49,761 nucleotides of DNA from Bacteroidales bacterium UBA3743 (GCA_002371265.1 DFGT01000012.1:1-49761), one strand, 5' to 3'. Positions 25,063 to 35,237 are shown, counted from the stretch's first letter. Notes: generated by a model from the sequence alone, not told the origin. A program made the numbers and translations.

Positions 25063-25416
25063 ATGGGTTCAAGTGAAATCTTTGTGGTTGTTATGATCAC
25101 TGCTGTGGTGATGGTATTGGCTGCCATTATCATCGGTTGGTTATTGGCACCAAAGAGTAAGAATGCACAGAAGGGAGAGCCATATGAGTGTGGTATTCCG
25201 ACCCGAGGCACATCGTGGCTTCAGTTCCGACCAGGCTATTACCTGTTCGCTCTGTTGTTCCTTATGTTCGATGTGGAAACAGTATTGTTGTTCCCTTGGG
25301 CAACAATAACTAAGACTCTCGGTCCGAACGGAATACTAGCTATTTTGTTCTTCTTGTTGATTCTAGTGCTAGGTTTGGCTTATGCTTGGAAGAAAGGAGC
25401 GTTGGAATGGAAGTAA
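25063..25416 (+). CDS. nuoA: Complex I subunit NuoA
   Basis: A small membrane subunit (117 residues, three TM helices) at the junction of the Q-module and membrane arm. The conserved loop KGEPYECGIPTRGTSW and FDVETVLLFPWA, with its acidic residues in TM2, identify it. It is the first gene of an 11-gene operon and overlaps nuoB by 10 bases. Confidence 0.95.
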   Translation: MGSSEIFVVVMITAVVMVLAAIIIGWLLAPKSKNAQKGEPYECGIPTRGTSWLQFRPGYYLFALLFLMFDVETVLLFPWATITKTLGPNGILAILFFLLILVLGLAYAWKKGALEWK

Positions 25417-26069
25417 AGGATATTAAGATCAAGTCTATGAAGACTGAGGACTTCAGAGACAACGAGTCGCTCCAGAAGTATATAGACGAACTAGAGAAGG
25501 GTGGTGTCGGTATCAAAGTCGCACCTTTGGATAAAGTAATCAACTGGGGTCGTTCATACTCTGTATGGCCTTTGACATTTGCAACATCATGCTGTGGTAT
25601 TGAGTTCATGTGTGTGGCTGCAGCCCGTCACGATTTCGCTCGTTTCGGTTTCGAGGTCACTCGTAACTCTCCTCGTCAGGCTGATGTGATTTTCGTTTCT
25701 GGTACTATCACAAAGAAGATGGCTCCTGTATTGCGTCGTCTTTACGATGAGATGTCAGAACCTAAATATGTGATTGCCGTAGGTGGCTGCACCGTATCTG
25801 GTGGACCATTCAAGAGTTCATACCATGTGGTAGATGGAGTGGATAAGATTATTCCAGTCGACGTGTATGTCCCTGGCTGTCCTCCACGTCCTGAGGCAAT
25901 GCTGTACGCAATGATGCAGCTGCAGAGAAAGATCCGTGTGGAGTCTATCTTCAAGATGCCTAAGAATCCAGAAAATGGTTCAGTTATCTTGTCGAAATAC
26001 AACTCTGACGGAACTCTGGTCACACCAGCGTCTGAAACAAAACAAATTGAAGAAGGAGGAGCAGAATAA
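25407..26069 (+). CDS. nuoB: Complex I subunit NuoB
   Basis: NuoB (220 residues) holds the terminal 4Fe-4S cluster N2, which passes electrons to quinone. The ligands are visible: tandem Cys62-Cys63 in ATSCCGIEF, Cys128 in VGGCTVSGG and Cys158 in VPGCPPRPE. The ATG at 25407 overlaps the nuoA stop; a start seven codons earlier is possible but less likely. The N-terminal ~40 residues and the C-terminal ~40 residues extend beyond the core domain. It ends in TAATG, sharing one base with nuoCD. Confidence 0.95.
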   Translation: MEVKDIKIKSMKTEDFRDNESLQKYIDELEKGGVGIKVAPLDKVINWGRSYSVWPLTFATSCCGIEFMCVAAARHDFARFGFEVTRNSPRQADVIFVSGTITKKMAPVLRRLYDEMSEPKYVIAVGGCTVSGGPFKSSYHVVDGVDKIIPVDVYVPGCPPRPEAMLYAMMQLQRKIRVESIFKMPKNPENGSVILSKYNSDGTLVTPASETKQIEEGGAE

Positions 26070-27694
26070 TGGAGAAAACATTGAAAATGATTCAGTCTGT
26101 CTCGTCTTCTTGCACTAAGATTGATGCTGCAGACGTGATGGTCAGCGTCGACAAAAAAGATCTGCATAAGGTTTGCGAGGCTTTATACAAAGATGGTTGG
26201 GATTACCTGATCAATCTTACTGCGGTAGACAATGTGGAGAACATTGAGATCGTCTACCACATTTCCAAGTCGGCTGACATGGAAAAATTTATGGTGCTTA
26301 AGACAAATACTACAGATGTGGAGAATCCAATCATCGAGACTGTCTCTGACATCTGGAAAAGCGCCAACCTATATGAGCGTGAAGCTTACGATTTCTTCGG
26401 AGTCCGTTTCTTGAACCATCCGGATATGCGCAGATTGTTCTTGCGTCCGGATTGGGTAGGATATCCGTTGAGAAAGAACTACGACAATACTCCAAACGAG
26501 GGTATCCCTTCAAAGGTTCATGATATGGATGCTTGCGAGGATGTGCCTTCGATCACTCTTGACAGACATGGAGAGATTGTTGAGAATCACACTAAACTTT
26601 TTGGAAAAAACGAGTATGTGGTCAACTTCGGACCACAGCACCCGTCTACACACGGAGTTTTGCACTTGAGAGTTTCTCTTGAGGGCGAGACAATCAAGAA
26701 GATTGATCCAAACTTCGGTTATATCCACCGTGGAATAGAGAAGATGATGGAGAGCATGACTTATCCTCAGATGCTATTCCTTACAGAACGTCTCGACTAC
26801 CTTTGCGGCAGCATGAACCGTCACGCTCTATGTATGTGTGTGGAGAAGGCAATGGGGCTTGAGATCCCTAAGAGAGCGGAATATATCCGTACAATTTTCG
26901 ATGAGCTGAACCGTATCGCCAGCCACTTGTTGGGTTGGGCATGTATGTGTAATGATATGGGCTCGATCACAGCGTTCATCTATGGTATGCGTGACCGTGA
27001 GAAGATCATGGATATTTTCCAGGAGACTGCGGGCGGACGTCTGATGGTCAACTACTATGTTATCGGTGGAGTGGCTCAGGATATCCATCCTAACTTCGTC
27101 AACAGAGTCAAGGAATTTATTCCATACTTGAGGAAGATGATCAAGGAATACCACACATTGTTCACTGGCAATCCAATCGCTCGTGGACGAATGATCAATT
27201 GCGGATTGCTAAAGAAGGAAGACGCGATTGCTCTTGGAATGAGTGGTCCTAACGGCCGTGCTTCAGGCTGGCATTGTGATGTGAGAAAGATTGCTCCATA
27301 CGCAGCTTATTCAGAAGTCGACTTCAAGGAGATTCTTCATGACGGTGGTGACACAATCGACCGATATATGATCCGTTTGGAGGAGATCGAGGAGTCGCTA
27401 AAGATCATAGAGCAATTAATTGACAAGATCCCTGAAGGTGATTTCCGTGCAAAGGTGCCAGCAATCGTGAAGGTTCCAGCAGGAGAGTACTATCAGAGAG
27501 TCGAGAATGCACGTGGTGATTTCGGTGTCTACTTGAAGAGTACAGGAGACAAGTCGCCATACAGAATCAAGTTCCGTTCACCAAGTATGGTTGCTGTGTC
27601 TGGTTTGGATCCAATCTGTAGAGACACAAAGATCGCAGATTTGATTATGATCGGAGGATCTCTTGACTATGTCATCCCTTGTATAGATAGATAA
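26069..27694 (+). CDS. nuoCD: Complex I fused subunit NuoCD
   Basis: A fusion of NuoC (~1-150) and NuoD (~180-541), as in many bacteria. The NuoC part ends with NLYEREAYDFFGVRF and MRRLFLRPDWVGYPLRK. The NuoD part has NFGPQHPSTHGVLHL, RGIEKMMESMTYPQ and SPSMVAVSGLDPICRDTKIADL, which form the quinone-binding cavity with NuoB. At 541 residues it is somewhat shorter than the E. coli fusion (about 600), mostly in the linker and C-domain ends. It is translationally coupled to nuoB. Confidence 0.95.
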   Translation: MEKTLKMIQSVSSSCTKIDAADVMVSVDKKDLHKVCEALYKDGWDYLINLTAVDNVENIEIVYHISKSADMEKFMVLKTNTTDVENPIIETVSDIWKSANLYEREAYDFFGVRFLNHPDMRRLFLRPDWVGYPLRKNYDNTPNEGIPSKVHDMDACEDVPSITLDRHGEIVENHTKLFGKNEYVVNFGPQHPSTHGVLHLRVSLEGETIKKIDPNFGYIHRGIEKMMESMTYPQMLFLTERLDYLCGSMNRHALCMCVEKAMGLEIPKRAEYIRTIFDELNRIASHLLGWACMCNDMGSITAFIYGMRDREKIMDIFQETAGGRLMVNYYVIGGVAQDIHPNFVNRVKEFIPYLRKMIKEYHTLFTGNPIARGRMINCGLLKKEDAIALGMSGPNGRASGWHCDVRKIAPYAAYSEVDFKEILHDGGDTIDRYMIRLEEIEESLKIIEQLIDKIPEGDFRAKVPAIVKVPAGEYYQRVENARGDFGVYLKSTGDKSPYRIKFRSPSMVAVSGLDPICRDTKIADLIMIGGSLDYVIPCIDR

Positions 27695-27717
27695 TAATCA
27701 CAGATATTCTTAAAATT

Positions 27718-28788
27718 ATGTTAGAAGTAGGAGGAATATTAAGCTGGATTCACGAAGCGTTGTCTTCTTCATGTCCAGAGTGGCTTACTCTTTTGATAGA
27801 GTATGTCCTAATAGGCGTAGGTTTCCTTGCTCTATACGCATTGATCGCGCTTATCTTGATTCTATTGGAGAGAAAAGTTTGTGCTTATTATCAGTGTCGT
27901 CTCGGACCGATGAGAGCTGGTTTCTGGGGATTGCTTCAGCCGTTTGCGGATATGATCAAGATCCTTATGAAGGAAATCATTCCGTTGTTGAAGAACGACA
28001 AGTTCTTGTTCTTCACAGCGTTGTTCCTAGTGATCATTGGTTCACTTTGTACATTTGGAGCACTTCAGTTCAGCAAGGATTTGATAGGAATCGACTTCAA
28101 TGTTGGAGTCTTCTATGTGCTTGCAATATCATCTCTTGGAGTCCTTGGTATTTTGTTGGCAGGTTGGTCTTCCAACAATAAGTACACGATGATCGGAGCA
28201 ATGCGTGCAGGTGCTCAGCTAGTTAGCTATGAGCTTTCATCTGGTTTGTCGTTGCTAACAATAGTTATCCTTGGCGGAACGATGCAGTTGTCTGGTTTGA
28301 TTGAGGCACAGAGTGAAACATGGTTCTTGTTCCAGTCACCATTTACATGGATTGCGATGATCATTTATTTGATCGCAGGACATGCGGAGACTAACCGTGG
28401 ACCATTCGACCTTCCAGAGGCAGAGTCGGAGCTTACAGCAGGTTACCACATTGAGTATTCAGGTATCACATTCGGTTTGTTCTACGTTGGTGAGTATGTC
28501 AACATGTTCACAATCGCAGGTATCGGAACGATGGTGTTCTTGGGCGGATGGCAGCCATTCCATATCAATGCAGAGTGGGCAGCAGGATTCAACGGTGTGA
28601 TGGATATGATCCCTACATGGTTGTGGTTCTTCGCCAAGGCATTCGGTTTGGTAATGTTGAGCTTGTGGGTAAGATGGTCATTCCCACGTTTGAGAATTGA
28701 TCAGTTGCTACACTTGGAGTGGAAGATATTGATGCCAATCAGTTTGCTCAATATGCTTTTGATGGCTTTGTGGGTGGCATATTTTTAA
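27718..28788 (+). CDS. nuoH: Complex I subunit NuoH
   Basis: NuoH (356 residues, about eight TM helices) forms the quinone entry chamber and links the Q-site to the proton-pumping arm. ERKVCAYYQCRLGPMRAG and LLQPFADMIKILMKE are its signature loops. ETNRGPFDLPEAESELTAGYH carries the conserved acidic loop. It begins 23 bases after nuoCD. Confidence 0.95.
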   Translation: MLEVGGILSWIHEALSSSCPEWLTLLIEYVLIGVGFLALYALIALILILLERKVCAYYQCRLGPMRAGFWGLLQPFADMIKILMKEIIPLLKNDKFLFFTALFLVIIGSLCTFGALQFSKDLIGIDFNVGVFYVLAISSLGVLGILLAGWSSNNKYTMIGAMRAGAQLVSYELSSGLSLLTIVILGGTMQLSGLIEAQSETWFLFQSPFTWIAMIIYLIAGHAETNRGPFDLPEAESELTAGYHIEYSGITFGLFYVGEYVNMFTIAGIGTMVFLGGWQPFHINAEWAAGFNGVMDMIPTWLWFFAKAFGLVMLSLWVRWSFPRLRIDQLLHLEWKILMPISLLNMLLMALWVAYF

Positions 28789-28810
28789 AACGACTTTTAT
28801 ATAAGAGGTT

Positions 28811-29329
28811 ATGATTAAATATATAAAGGATCTGTTCTCTGGAATTTATGCGTTGTTGCAGGGTATGTACATCACAAACCTCAATTTCTGGAGACCAAAG
28901 GTTACAGAGCAGTATCCAGAGGATCGACAGACTGCGCGACAGTTTGAAAGATTCCGTGGAGAGCTTGTATTTGACATGAACGACCAGAACGAACACAAAT
29001 GTATCGCTTGTGGTCTATGTGCAAGAAATTGTCCTAATCAGTCGTTGGAGGTGATCACAAAGAGCATCACAACTGAGGATGGAAAGACAAAGAAAGTGCT
29101 TGACAAGTTTTTGTATGACCTTGGTAGCTGCACATTCTGTTCTTTATGTACACAGTCGTGTGCGCAGAAAGCTATCAAGTGGACAAATAATTTTGAGCAC
29201 GCAGTGTTTAACCGTTCAGCATTGGTAAAGCAGTTGAACCCAGAGGGTAGCAAGGCAATCGAGAGAAAGCCAACAGTTGCAGCACCAAAGGCAGCTCCTG
29301 CGGCTGGACAAAATGAAAATCAACAGTAA
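28811..29329 (+). CDS. nuoI: Complex I subunit NuoI (2x[4Fe-4S])
   Basis: NuoI (172 residues) is the 8-iron ferredoxin-like subunit carrying clusters N6a/N6b. The motifs are Cys64/67/70/74 (CIACGLCARNC) and Cys107/110/113/117 (CTFCSLCTQSC). In the second motif the usual Pro after the last Cys is Ala. An Ala/Pro-rich tail (PTVAAPKAAPAAGQ) is an unusual C-terminal extension. Without NuoEFG in the operon, NuoI is the likely first cluster to receive electrons from an external donor. Confidence 0.94.
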   Translation: MIKYIKDLFSGIYALLQGMYITNLNFWRPKVTEQYPEDRQTARQFERFRGELVFDMNDQNEHKCIACGLCARNCPNQSLEVITKSITTEDGKTKKVLDKFLYDLGSCTFCSLCTQSCAQKAIKWTNNFEHAVFNRSALVKQLNPEGSKAIERKPTVAAPKAAPAAGQNENQQ

Positions 29330-29330
29330 T

Positions 29331-29891
29331 ATGGCAGAAAATTTGACATCTATTGATTTCGCCGGGTTGTTTACTGCCGACAATATAGTATTCTGTTTAC
29401 TGTCAGCGGTAATCCTTGTATGCGGATTCATGTCTGTAGCGTCGACAAAGATTCTTCGTGCCGCTACATATTTGTTCTTTACTCTGTTTGCAGTTGCAGG
29501 ACTATATCTGACTCTAAACTATGAGTTTATCGCAGCTGTGCAGTTGTCTGTATACGCAGGAGGTATTCTTGTGTTGTTGATCTTTGCCATCATGTTGGTT
29601 AAGAATCTTGGTACAGACACAGAGACGACATCTTATGTGAACAAGACGATCGCAGGTATTGCGGCTTTGGCTGGTGCTGTGTTCGCTTTCATCACAATGA
29701 GCAAGTATAGATTCATATCAAATGAGGAGGCTAACGACGCTTCTGAGATGATCGATATGGAGATGATAGGACAGACTCTTATGGGAACAGACAAATATCA
29801 GTATCTGTTAGCATTTGAGGCAGTCAGCATCTTGCTTTTGGCATGTATAGTAGGTTCAATTGTAGTCGCAACTAAATCAAAGGAGGATTAA
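29331..29891 (+). CDS. nuoJ: Complex I subunit NuoJ
   Basis: NuoJ (186 residues, five TM helices) is a membrane-arm subunit; YEFIAAVQLSVYAGGILVLLIFAIML is the conserved region with the pi-bulge helix. The ATG at 29331, one base after the nuoI stop, is preferred over two in-frame upstream starts (29277 and 29313) that lie inside nuoI. Confidence 0.93.
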   Translation: MAENLTSIDFAGLFTADNIVFCLLSAVILVCGFMSVASTKILRAATYLFFTLFAVAGLYLTLNYEFIAAVQLSVYAGGILVLLIFAIMLVKNLGTDTETTSYVNKTIAGIAALAGAVFAFITMSKYRFISNEEANDASEMIDMEMIGQTLMGTDKYQYLLAFEAVSILLLACIVGSIVVATKSKED

Positions 29892-29892
29892 G

Positions 29893-30201
29893 ATGATACC
29901 AGTAGAAGCATATTTGGTGGTCAGCACACTTCTGTTCTTTATCGGAGTGTATGGCTTTTTTGTAAGAAAGAATCTTATCGGAATTTTGATGGCAGTCGAA
30001 CTTATTCTAAATGCGGTCAACATCAACTTTGTCGTGTTCAACAGATTCTTGTATCCTGATCATCTTGAAGGATATATGTATAGCTTGTTCGTGATTGTTG
30101 TGGCAGCGGCAGAAACTGCAATCGCTATCTCAATCATTATCAACGTCTACAGAAAGTTGAGTAACATTCGTGTGGATAGTATAAACGAATTAAAGAATTA
30201 A
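29893..30201 (+). CDS. nuoK: Complex I subunit NuoK
   Basis: NuoK (102 residues, three TM helices) starts one base after nuoJ. The conserved membrane glutamates are in LMAVELILNAVNINFV and VAAAETAIAISI, both needed for proton coupling in characterised complexes. Full length and intact. Confidence 0.95.
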   Translation: MIPVEAYLVVSTLLFFIGVYGFFVRKNLIGILMAVELILNAVNINFVVFNRFLYPDHLEGYMYSLFVIVVAAAETAIAISIIINVYRKLSNIRVDSINELKN

Positions 30202-30207
30202 TCAGGT

Positions 30208-32169
30208 ATGGAAGCGTTTGCAAGTATATCACATATTATTTTGGCGTTGCCATTCTTGATGTTCATATTCCTTGGACTATGTGGCAACAAACTGTTTAAG
30301 TCTAATCCAAACGTCGCAGGATGGATTGGCACAGCAGGATTGTCTGTGGTTGCAATAGTGTCATATTATATTGCGATCCAGTATTTCTGGTTTGAAGGTA
30401 AAGGCTCTGACAGTTATCAGCAGTTTGTGTTGTTCAATTATGAATGGTTGAAGATGACCGACAATTTGGTTATCTCAATTGGTTTCATGCTTGATCCAAT
30501 TTCAGCAATGATGTTGGTTGTCATTTCCACCGTCTCACTTATGGTCCATATCTATTCTTTGGGCTATATGCACGGTGAGGAAGGTTTCCAGCGTTATTAT
30601 GCGGTGCTATCATTGTTTACATTCGCAATGATGGGATTGGTAGTTGCAACTAACATTTTCCAGATGTATATTTTCTGGGAGCTTGTGGGTGTGTCATCAT
30701 TCCTATTGATCAGCTTCTATTTCATCAAGCCATCGGCTGTGGCGGCTGCAAAGAAGGCATTTATCGTGACACGTTTCGCGGATATGTTCTTCTTGGTCGG
30801 AATCCTGATCTTGTCTTACTACACAAATACATTTGACTTCTTGAAGTTGACGGCAGTGTCTGATGGCCATGCAACATTGGTCAACAACACAATGTGTGGT
30901 ATGACATTCATGGGATTGTCAGTCACATCAATCGCAATGTTCTTGATTTTCTTGGGAGGTGCTGGAAAGTCGGCAATGTTCCCATTCCACATCTGGTTGC
31001 CAGATGCAATGGAGGGTCCAACTCCTGCATCAGCACTTATCCACGCCGCTACAATGGTTGTGGCTGGAGTTTTCTTGGTGGCAAGAATGTTCCCAGTCTA
31101 CTTCTTCGAGGCTCACGATGTTTTGACAATCATCGGATATATCGGAGCGTTCACATCATTGTTCGCCGCTATCATCGCATGTACACAGACAGATATCAAG
31201 CGTGTGCTAGCATTCTCTACAATCTCACAGATTGCATATATGTTCGTCGCTCTTGCAGTGTCGGGTTACGCAAGTGAGCATGAGGAGTGTTTGGGTTACA
31301 CAGCGTCAATGTGGCATTTGTTCACTCACGCTATGTTCAAGGCATGTTTGTTCTTGGGTGCTGGTTGCATTATCCATGCGGTTCATTCTAATGAGATGAA
31401 TGCTATGGGTAACCTTCGCAAGTTTATGCCAATCGCGCATATCACATTCTTGGTTTCATGTTTGGCGATCGCAGGTATTCTTCCATTCTCAGGATTCTTC
31501 TCTAAGGATGAGATTTTGGTTGCCGCATTTGAGCACGACAAGGTGTTGTACGCATGTCAGGCATTCGTTGCAGGTCTTACAGCATTCTATATGTTCCGTT
31601 TGTATTTCCGTATCTTCTGGTATTCGGAGAATCCAGCTCACGAGCACCACACTCCACATGAGGCACCTATGAATATGAACATTCCTTTGATTGTTCTTTC
31701 AGTGTTCACTTGCTTCACTTGGTTAGACAAGGTGTTCCCATTCTTCCCAGAGAAGATCACAGCGGATCGTGTCGGCTATGAGCTAGAGACAAACTGGACT
31801 ATCGCTATCGCAAGTATTCTTGTCGCTGTTGTCGGCATCGCAATTGCTTGGGTACTATACAAAGTGAAGAACGACAAGCCAGATATGATTGCAGGAAAGG
31901 TAAAATGCTTGTATATTTCAGCAAGCCACAGATTCTATATAGATGAGATCTACTTGTTCATCACACGTAAGATCATCTTCGGTGGCATCTGTGTGGCAAT
32001 CGCTTGGTTCGACCGTCACATCATCGACGGATTCATGAACTTGTTGGCATGGATCTCACGTGAATTGTCATACGACATTCGTGACGTACAGAGTGGCAAT
32101 GTTCAGCAGTATGCTATGGGCTTCTTGTTGGGAGTTCTTGCGATTGCGTTGTTCGCGATTTATTATTAA
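30208..32169 (+). CDS. nuoL: Complex I subunit NuoL
   Basis: NuoL (653 residues) is the distal antiporter-like pump with the long lateral helix at its C-terminus. FWELVGVSSFLLI carries the key Glu. GKSAMFPFHIWLPDAMEGPTPASALIHAATMV has the conserved Lys and His residues, and IKRVLAFSTISQIAYM follows. The C-terminal ~120 residues with further helices match the lateral-helix extension. It is separated from nuoK by six bases. Confidence 0.95.
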   Translation: MEAFASISHIILALPFLMFIFLGLCGNKLFKSNPNVAGWIGTAGLSVVAIVSYYIAIQYFWFEGKGSDSYQQFVLFNYEWLKMTDNLVISIGFMLDPISAMMLVVISTVSLMVHIYSLGYMHGEEGFQRYYAVLSLFTFAMMGLVVATNIFQMYIFWELVGVSSFLLISFYFIKPSAVAAAKKAFIVTRFADMFFLVGILILSYYTNTFDFLKLTAVSDGHATLVNNTMCGMTFMGLSVTSIAMFLIFLGGAGKSAMFPFHIWLPDAMEGPTPASALIHAATMVVAGVFLVARMFPVYFFEAHDVLTIIGYIGAFTSLFAAIIACTQTDIKRVLAFSTISQIAYMFVALAVSGYASEHEECLGYTASMWHLFTHAMFKACLFLGAGCIIHAVHSNEMNAMGNLRKFMPIAHITFLVSCLAIAGILPFSGFFSKDEILVAAFEHDKVLYACQAFVAGLTAFYMFRLYFRIFWYSENPAHEHHTPHEAPMNMNIPLIVLSVFTCFTWLDKVFPFFPEKITADRVGYELETNWTIAIASILVAVVGIAIAWVLYKVKNDKPDMIAGKVKCLYISASHRFYIDEIYLFITRKIIFGGICVAIAWFDRHIIDGFMNLLAWISRELSYDIRDVQSGNVQQYAMGFLLGVLAIALFAIYY

Positions 32170-32200
32170 AACGGAGTATTAATAAAGTAAGTAATATACT

Positions 32201-33760
32201 ATGAATATATTATCAGCTTTTGTAGTCGTCTTGCTTGTGATGCTTGTTGTCGTCTTCATGATCCCAGGAGAAAAGAAGAATGCAATCAGATGGACAATGG
32301 CAGCCGGAAGTTTTGTACTTCTAGGTATGGCGATCTACTTGGTAAAGGATTTCCTTGATTGGAAATCTCTTAATCCTACAGAGCAATTTTACAATGCAGG
32401 ATTGGATCCTATCACATGGTATGAGGGTGTGATAAATATAAAATTTGCAGTAGGAGTCGATGGCGTTTCGGTTGCGATGATTATGTTGTCTGCAATCGTG
32501 GTGATCACTGGAGTTTTCGCTTCATTTGCGGTTGAGGATAAAGCAAAAGAGTATTTCTTGTGGTTTATCATGTTGTCGATCGGAGTGTTCGGATTCTTTA
32601 TTTCAGTAGACTTGTTCACAATGTTCTTGTTCTACGAGGTGGCCTTGATTCCAATGTATCTTTTGATTGGAGTTTGGGGAAGTGGAAATAAAGAGTATTC
32701 TGCGATGAAGCTTACATTGATGTTGATGGGAGGTTCGGCATTTTTGATGGTCGGAATCTTTGGTATCTATTATTTCTCTGCTGAAGACGGTGGTGCTCTT
32801 ACATTCAACATTGAGGAGATTGCCGCTAACGCTGCGATGCCAGTCGAGTGGCAGAGAATTTTCTTCCCTCTTACATTTGTAGGATTCGGAGTGCTTGGTG
32901 CTATGTTCCCATTCCACACATGGTCGCCAGATGGTCACGCATCAGCTCCTACAGCAGTGTCGATGCTTCACGCAGGAGTGTTGATGAAGCTAGGAGGTTA
33001 TGGATGCTTCCGCGTCGCAATGACACTTATGCCAGAGGCTTGTCAGGAGCAGGCATGGATATTCATTGTGTTGACTGGTATATCAGTCGTTTACGGAGCA
33101 TTCTCAGCTTGCGTTCAGAACGACTTGAAATATATCAACGCATATTCATCAGTTAGCCACTGTGGTTTGGTGCTATTCGCACTTTTGATGATGAACCAGA
33201 CAGCGATGACTGGAGCTATCCTTCAGATGCTATCTCACGGATTGATGACAGCATTGTTCTTCGCTCTTATCGGTATGATTTATGGTCAGACTCATACTCG
33301 TGACATCCGTTACTTAGGAGGTTTGATGCAGGTAATGCCATTCTTGTGTGTATGCTATGTGATTGCAGGTATGGCTTCACTTGGACTTCCAGGTTTGTCT
33401 GGATTTGTCGCTGAGATGACAATCTTCGTCGGATCATTCGCACATGAGGATCTGTTCCACAGAGTAATTGTGATTGCAGGATGTACATCAATTGTAATCA
33501 CTGCAGTTTATATTCTTCGTGTTGTGGGCAAGATTTTGTTCGGACCACTTTACAAGATTGAGAAGGTTGACGGAAAGTTCAACTATCTTTCGGAGCACAA
33601 TGGTGAGGTTCACCATTATCCTCTTCGTGATGCAATTTGGTATGAGAAAATCGCTACAGTCGGTTTGATCGTCTCAATCGCTATCATCGGTTTGTATCCA
33701 GTTTGGATATCAGATATGATCAGTAAAAGTTTGGAGGCAGTAGCAGCATTGCTTAACTAA
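32201..33760 (+). CDS. nuoM: Complex I subunit NuoM
   Basis: NuoM (519 residues, about 14 TM helices) is an antiporter-like proton pump. FYEVALIPMYLLIGVWG holds the conserved Glu, and GAMFPFHTWSPDGHASAPTAVSMLHAGVLMKLGGYG is the core broken-helix region. DLKYINAYSSVSHCG follows. Intact and 31 bases after nuoL. Confidence 0.95.
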   Translation: MNILSAFVVVLLVMLVVVFMIPGEKKNAIRWTMAAGSFVLLGMAIYLVKDFLDWKSLNPTEQFYNAGLDPITWYEGVINIKFAVGVDGVSVAMIMLSAIVVITGVFASFAVEDKAKEYFLWFIMLSIGVFGFFISVDLFTMFLFYEVALIPMYLLIGVWGSGNKEYSAMKLTLMLMGGSAFLMVGIFGIYYFSAEDGGALTFNIEEIAANAAMPVEWQRIFFPLTFVGFGVLGAMFPFHTWSPDGHASAPTAVSMLHAGVLMKLGGYGCFRVAMTLMPEACQEQAWIFIVLTGISVVYGAFSACVQNDLKYINAYSSVSHCGLVLFALLMMNQTAMTGAILQMLSHGLMTALFFALIGMIYGQTHTRDIRYLGGLMQVMPFLCVCYVIAGMASLGLPGLSGFVAEMTIFVGSFAHEDLFHRVIVIAGCTSIVITAVYILRVVGKILFGPLYKIEKVDGKFNYLSEHNGEVHHYPLRDAIWYEKIATVGLIVSIAIIGLYPVWISDMISKSLEAVAALLN

Positions 33761-33775
33761 TAAAAAAATACAACT

Positions 33776-35218
33776 ATGGATTTAGATTATAGTCAGTTTT
33801 TATCGATGAGCCACGAGGTTTCCCTCGTTGTTGTATTGATTGTCCTTTTGCTTGCTGATCTATTGATCAAGGACAAAAAGATTTTCCAATATTTGGCGAT
33901 ATCAGCATTCGCTTTGCACACTTGTGCTGGCTTTTATAGCTACACTGATTTGGCAGGTGACGCTTTCGCCGGCATGTATGTTTCAGGTGCGGCCCAGTCG
34001 TTTGTTAAGAATATTCTTAATGTCGGTACTTTACTTGTGTTCTTCTTCTCATTTGAGTGGAACAACAAAGAAAATAAGAGTGGAGTAGGAGAGTTCTATT
34101 TTTTGACATTGTCTACTCTTATTGGAATGTATTTCATGATTTCTGCAGGCGACTTCTTGTTCTTCTACATCGGACTTGAGACTGCATCCATTCCTATGGC
34201 TGCATTGGTCGCTATGAACAAGAAGGGCATTGAAGGTGCAGAAGCGGCTGCCAAGTATATCCTGACAGCGTCATTCTCTTCTGGAGTAATGCTATTCGGT
34301 ATATCTTTGATTTATGGAGTATGTGGATCTCTATATTTCGACGAGGTTCAGGCAGCGTTCACTGATATCACACCATTGCATATTTTTGCTTTGGTTTGCT
34401 TCATAGCTGGAGTCGGATTCAAGATTTCTCTTGTTCCATTCCACTTCTGGACAGCAGACACATATCAGGGAGCACCAACAGGAGTCACTGCTTATTTGTC
34501 TGTGATTTCTAAGGGTGCTGCGGTGTTCGCTTTCATGTGTATTCTTTACAAGGCATTCGTAAATGAGCCTGATGTATGGCAAGGTATCCTATGGTGGTTG
34601 ATTGTTATTACAATCACTATCGGTAACTTGTTCGCTCTACGTCAGAAGAATTTGAAGAGATTCTTGGCATTCTCGTCAATCTCTCAGGCTGGTTACATCA
34701 TGCTTGGTGTATACGCGTCTTCTCAGACAGGTATGTCGAGCACAATCTACTACATCTTGATCTATATGTTCACAAACCTTGCAGCATTTGGTATCATTTC
34801 TGCAATTGAGAACAAGACAGGTAAGGTAGGTATGGATGATTATAATGCTCTTTACACAACAAATCCGAAACTTGCATTTGCGATGACACTTGCAATGTTC
34901 TCTCTTGGTGGTATTCCTCCATTTGCAGGATTCTTCAGCAAGTTCTTCATCTTCGCTTCTGTAGCGGAGTCTAAAGTTTTTGGTGATTATGTATTGGTGT
35001 TCTTGGCATTGCTTAACACAATCATCTCACTTTACTACTACTTGCTGGTTGTAAAGGCTATGTTCATCAACAAGAGTGATTCTCCAATAGAGACAATCAA
35101 GATAGATGCGATGTCTCGCGTCGCTCTATTGGTGTGCGTTATAGCAATTCTTGTGATTGGATTCATAAGTGCGATTTACATGAATATTTACGATATCAGT
35201 TTTGGTTTCGCAAATTAA
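33776..35218 (+). CDS. nuoN: Complex I subunit NuoN
   Basis: NuoN (480 residues, about 14 TM helices) is the third antiporter-like subunit. FYIGLETASIPMAALVA and FKISLVPFHFWTADTYQGAPTGVTAYLS are diagnostic, with LKRFLAFSSISQAGYIMLG and LGGIPPFAGFFSKF further on. It is the last gene of the operon, and an intrinsic terminator begins 19 bases after the stop. Confidence 0.95.
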   Translation: MDLDYSQFLSMSHEVSLVVVLIVLLLADLLIKDKKIFQYLAISAFALHTCAGFYSYTDLAGDAFAGMYVSGAAQSFVKNILNVGTLLVFFFSFEWNNKENKSGVGEFYFLTLSTLIGMYFMISAGDFLFFYIGLETASIPMAALVAMNKKGIEGAEAAAKYILTASFSSGVMLFGISLIYGVCGSLYFDEVQAAFTDITPLHIFALVCFIAGVGFKISLVPFHFWTADTYQGAPTGVTAYLSVISKGAAVFAFMCILYKAFVNEPDVWQGILWWLIVITITIGNLFALRQKNLKRFLAFSSISQAGYIMLGVYASSQTGMSSTIYYILIYMFTNLAAFGIISAIENKTGKVGMDDYNALYTTNPKLAFAMTLAMFSLGGIPPFAGFFSKFFIFASVAESKVFGDYVLVFLALLNTIISLYYYLLVVKAMFINKSDSPIETIKIDAMSRVALLVCVIAILVIGFISAIYMNIYDISFGFAN

Positions 35219-35237
35219 TTGGTAAAGGATTTTATTC

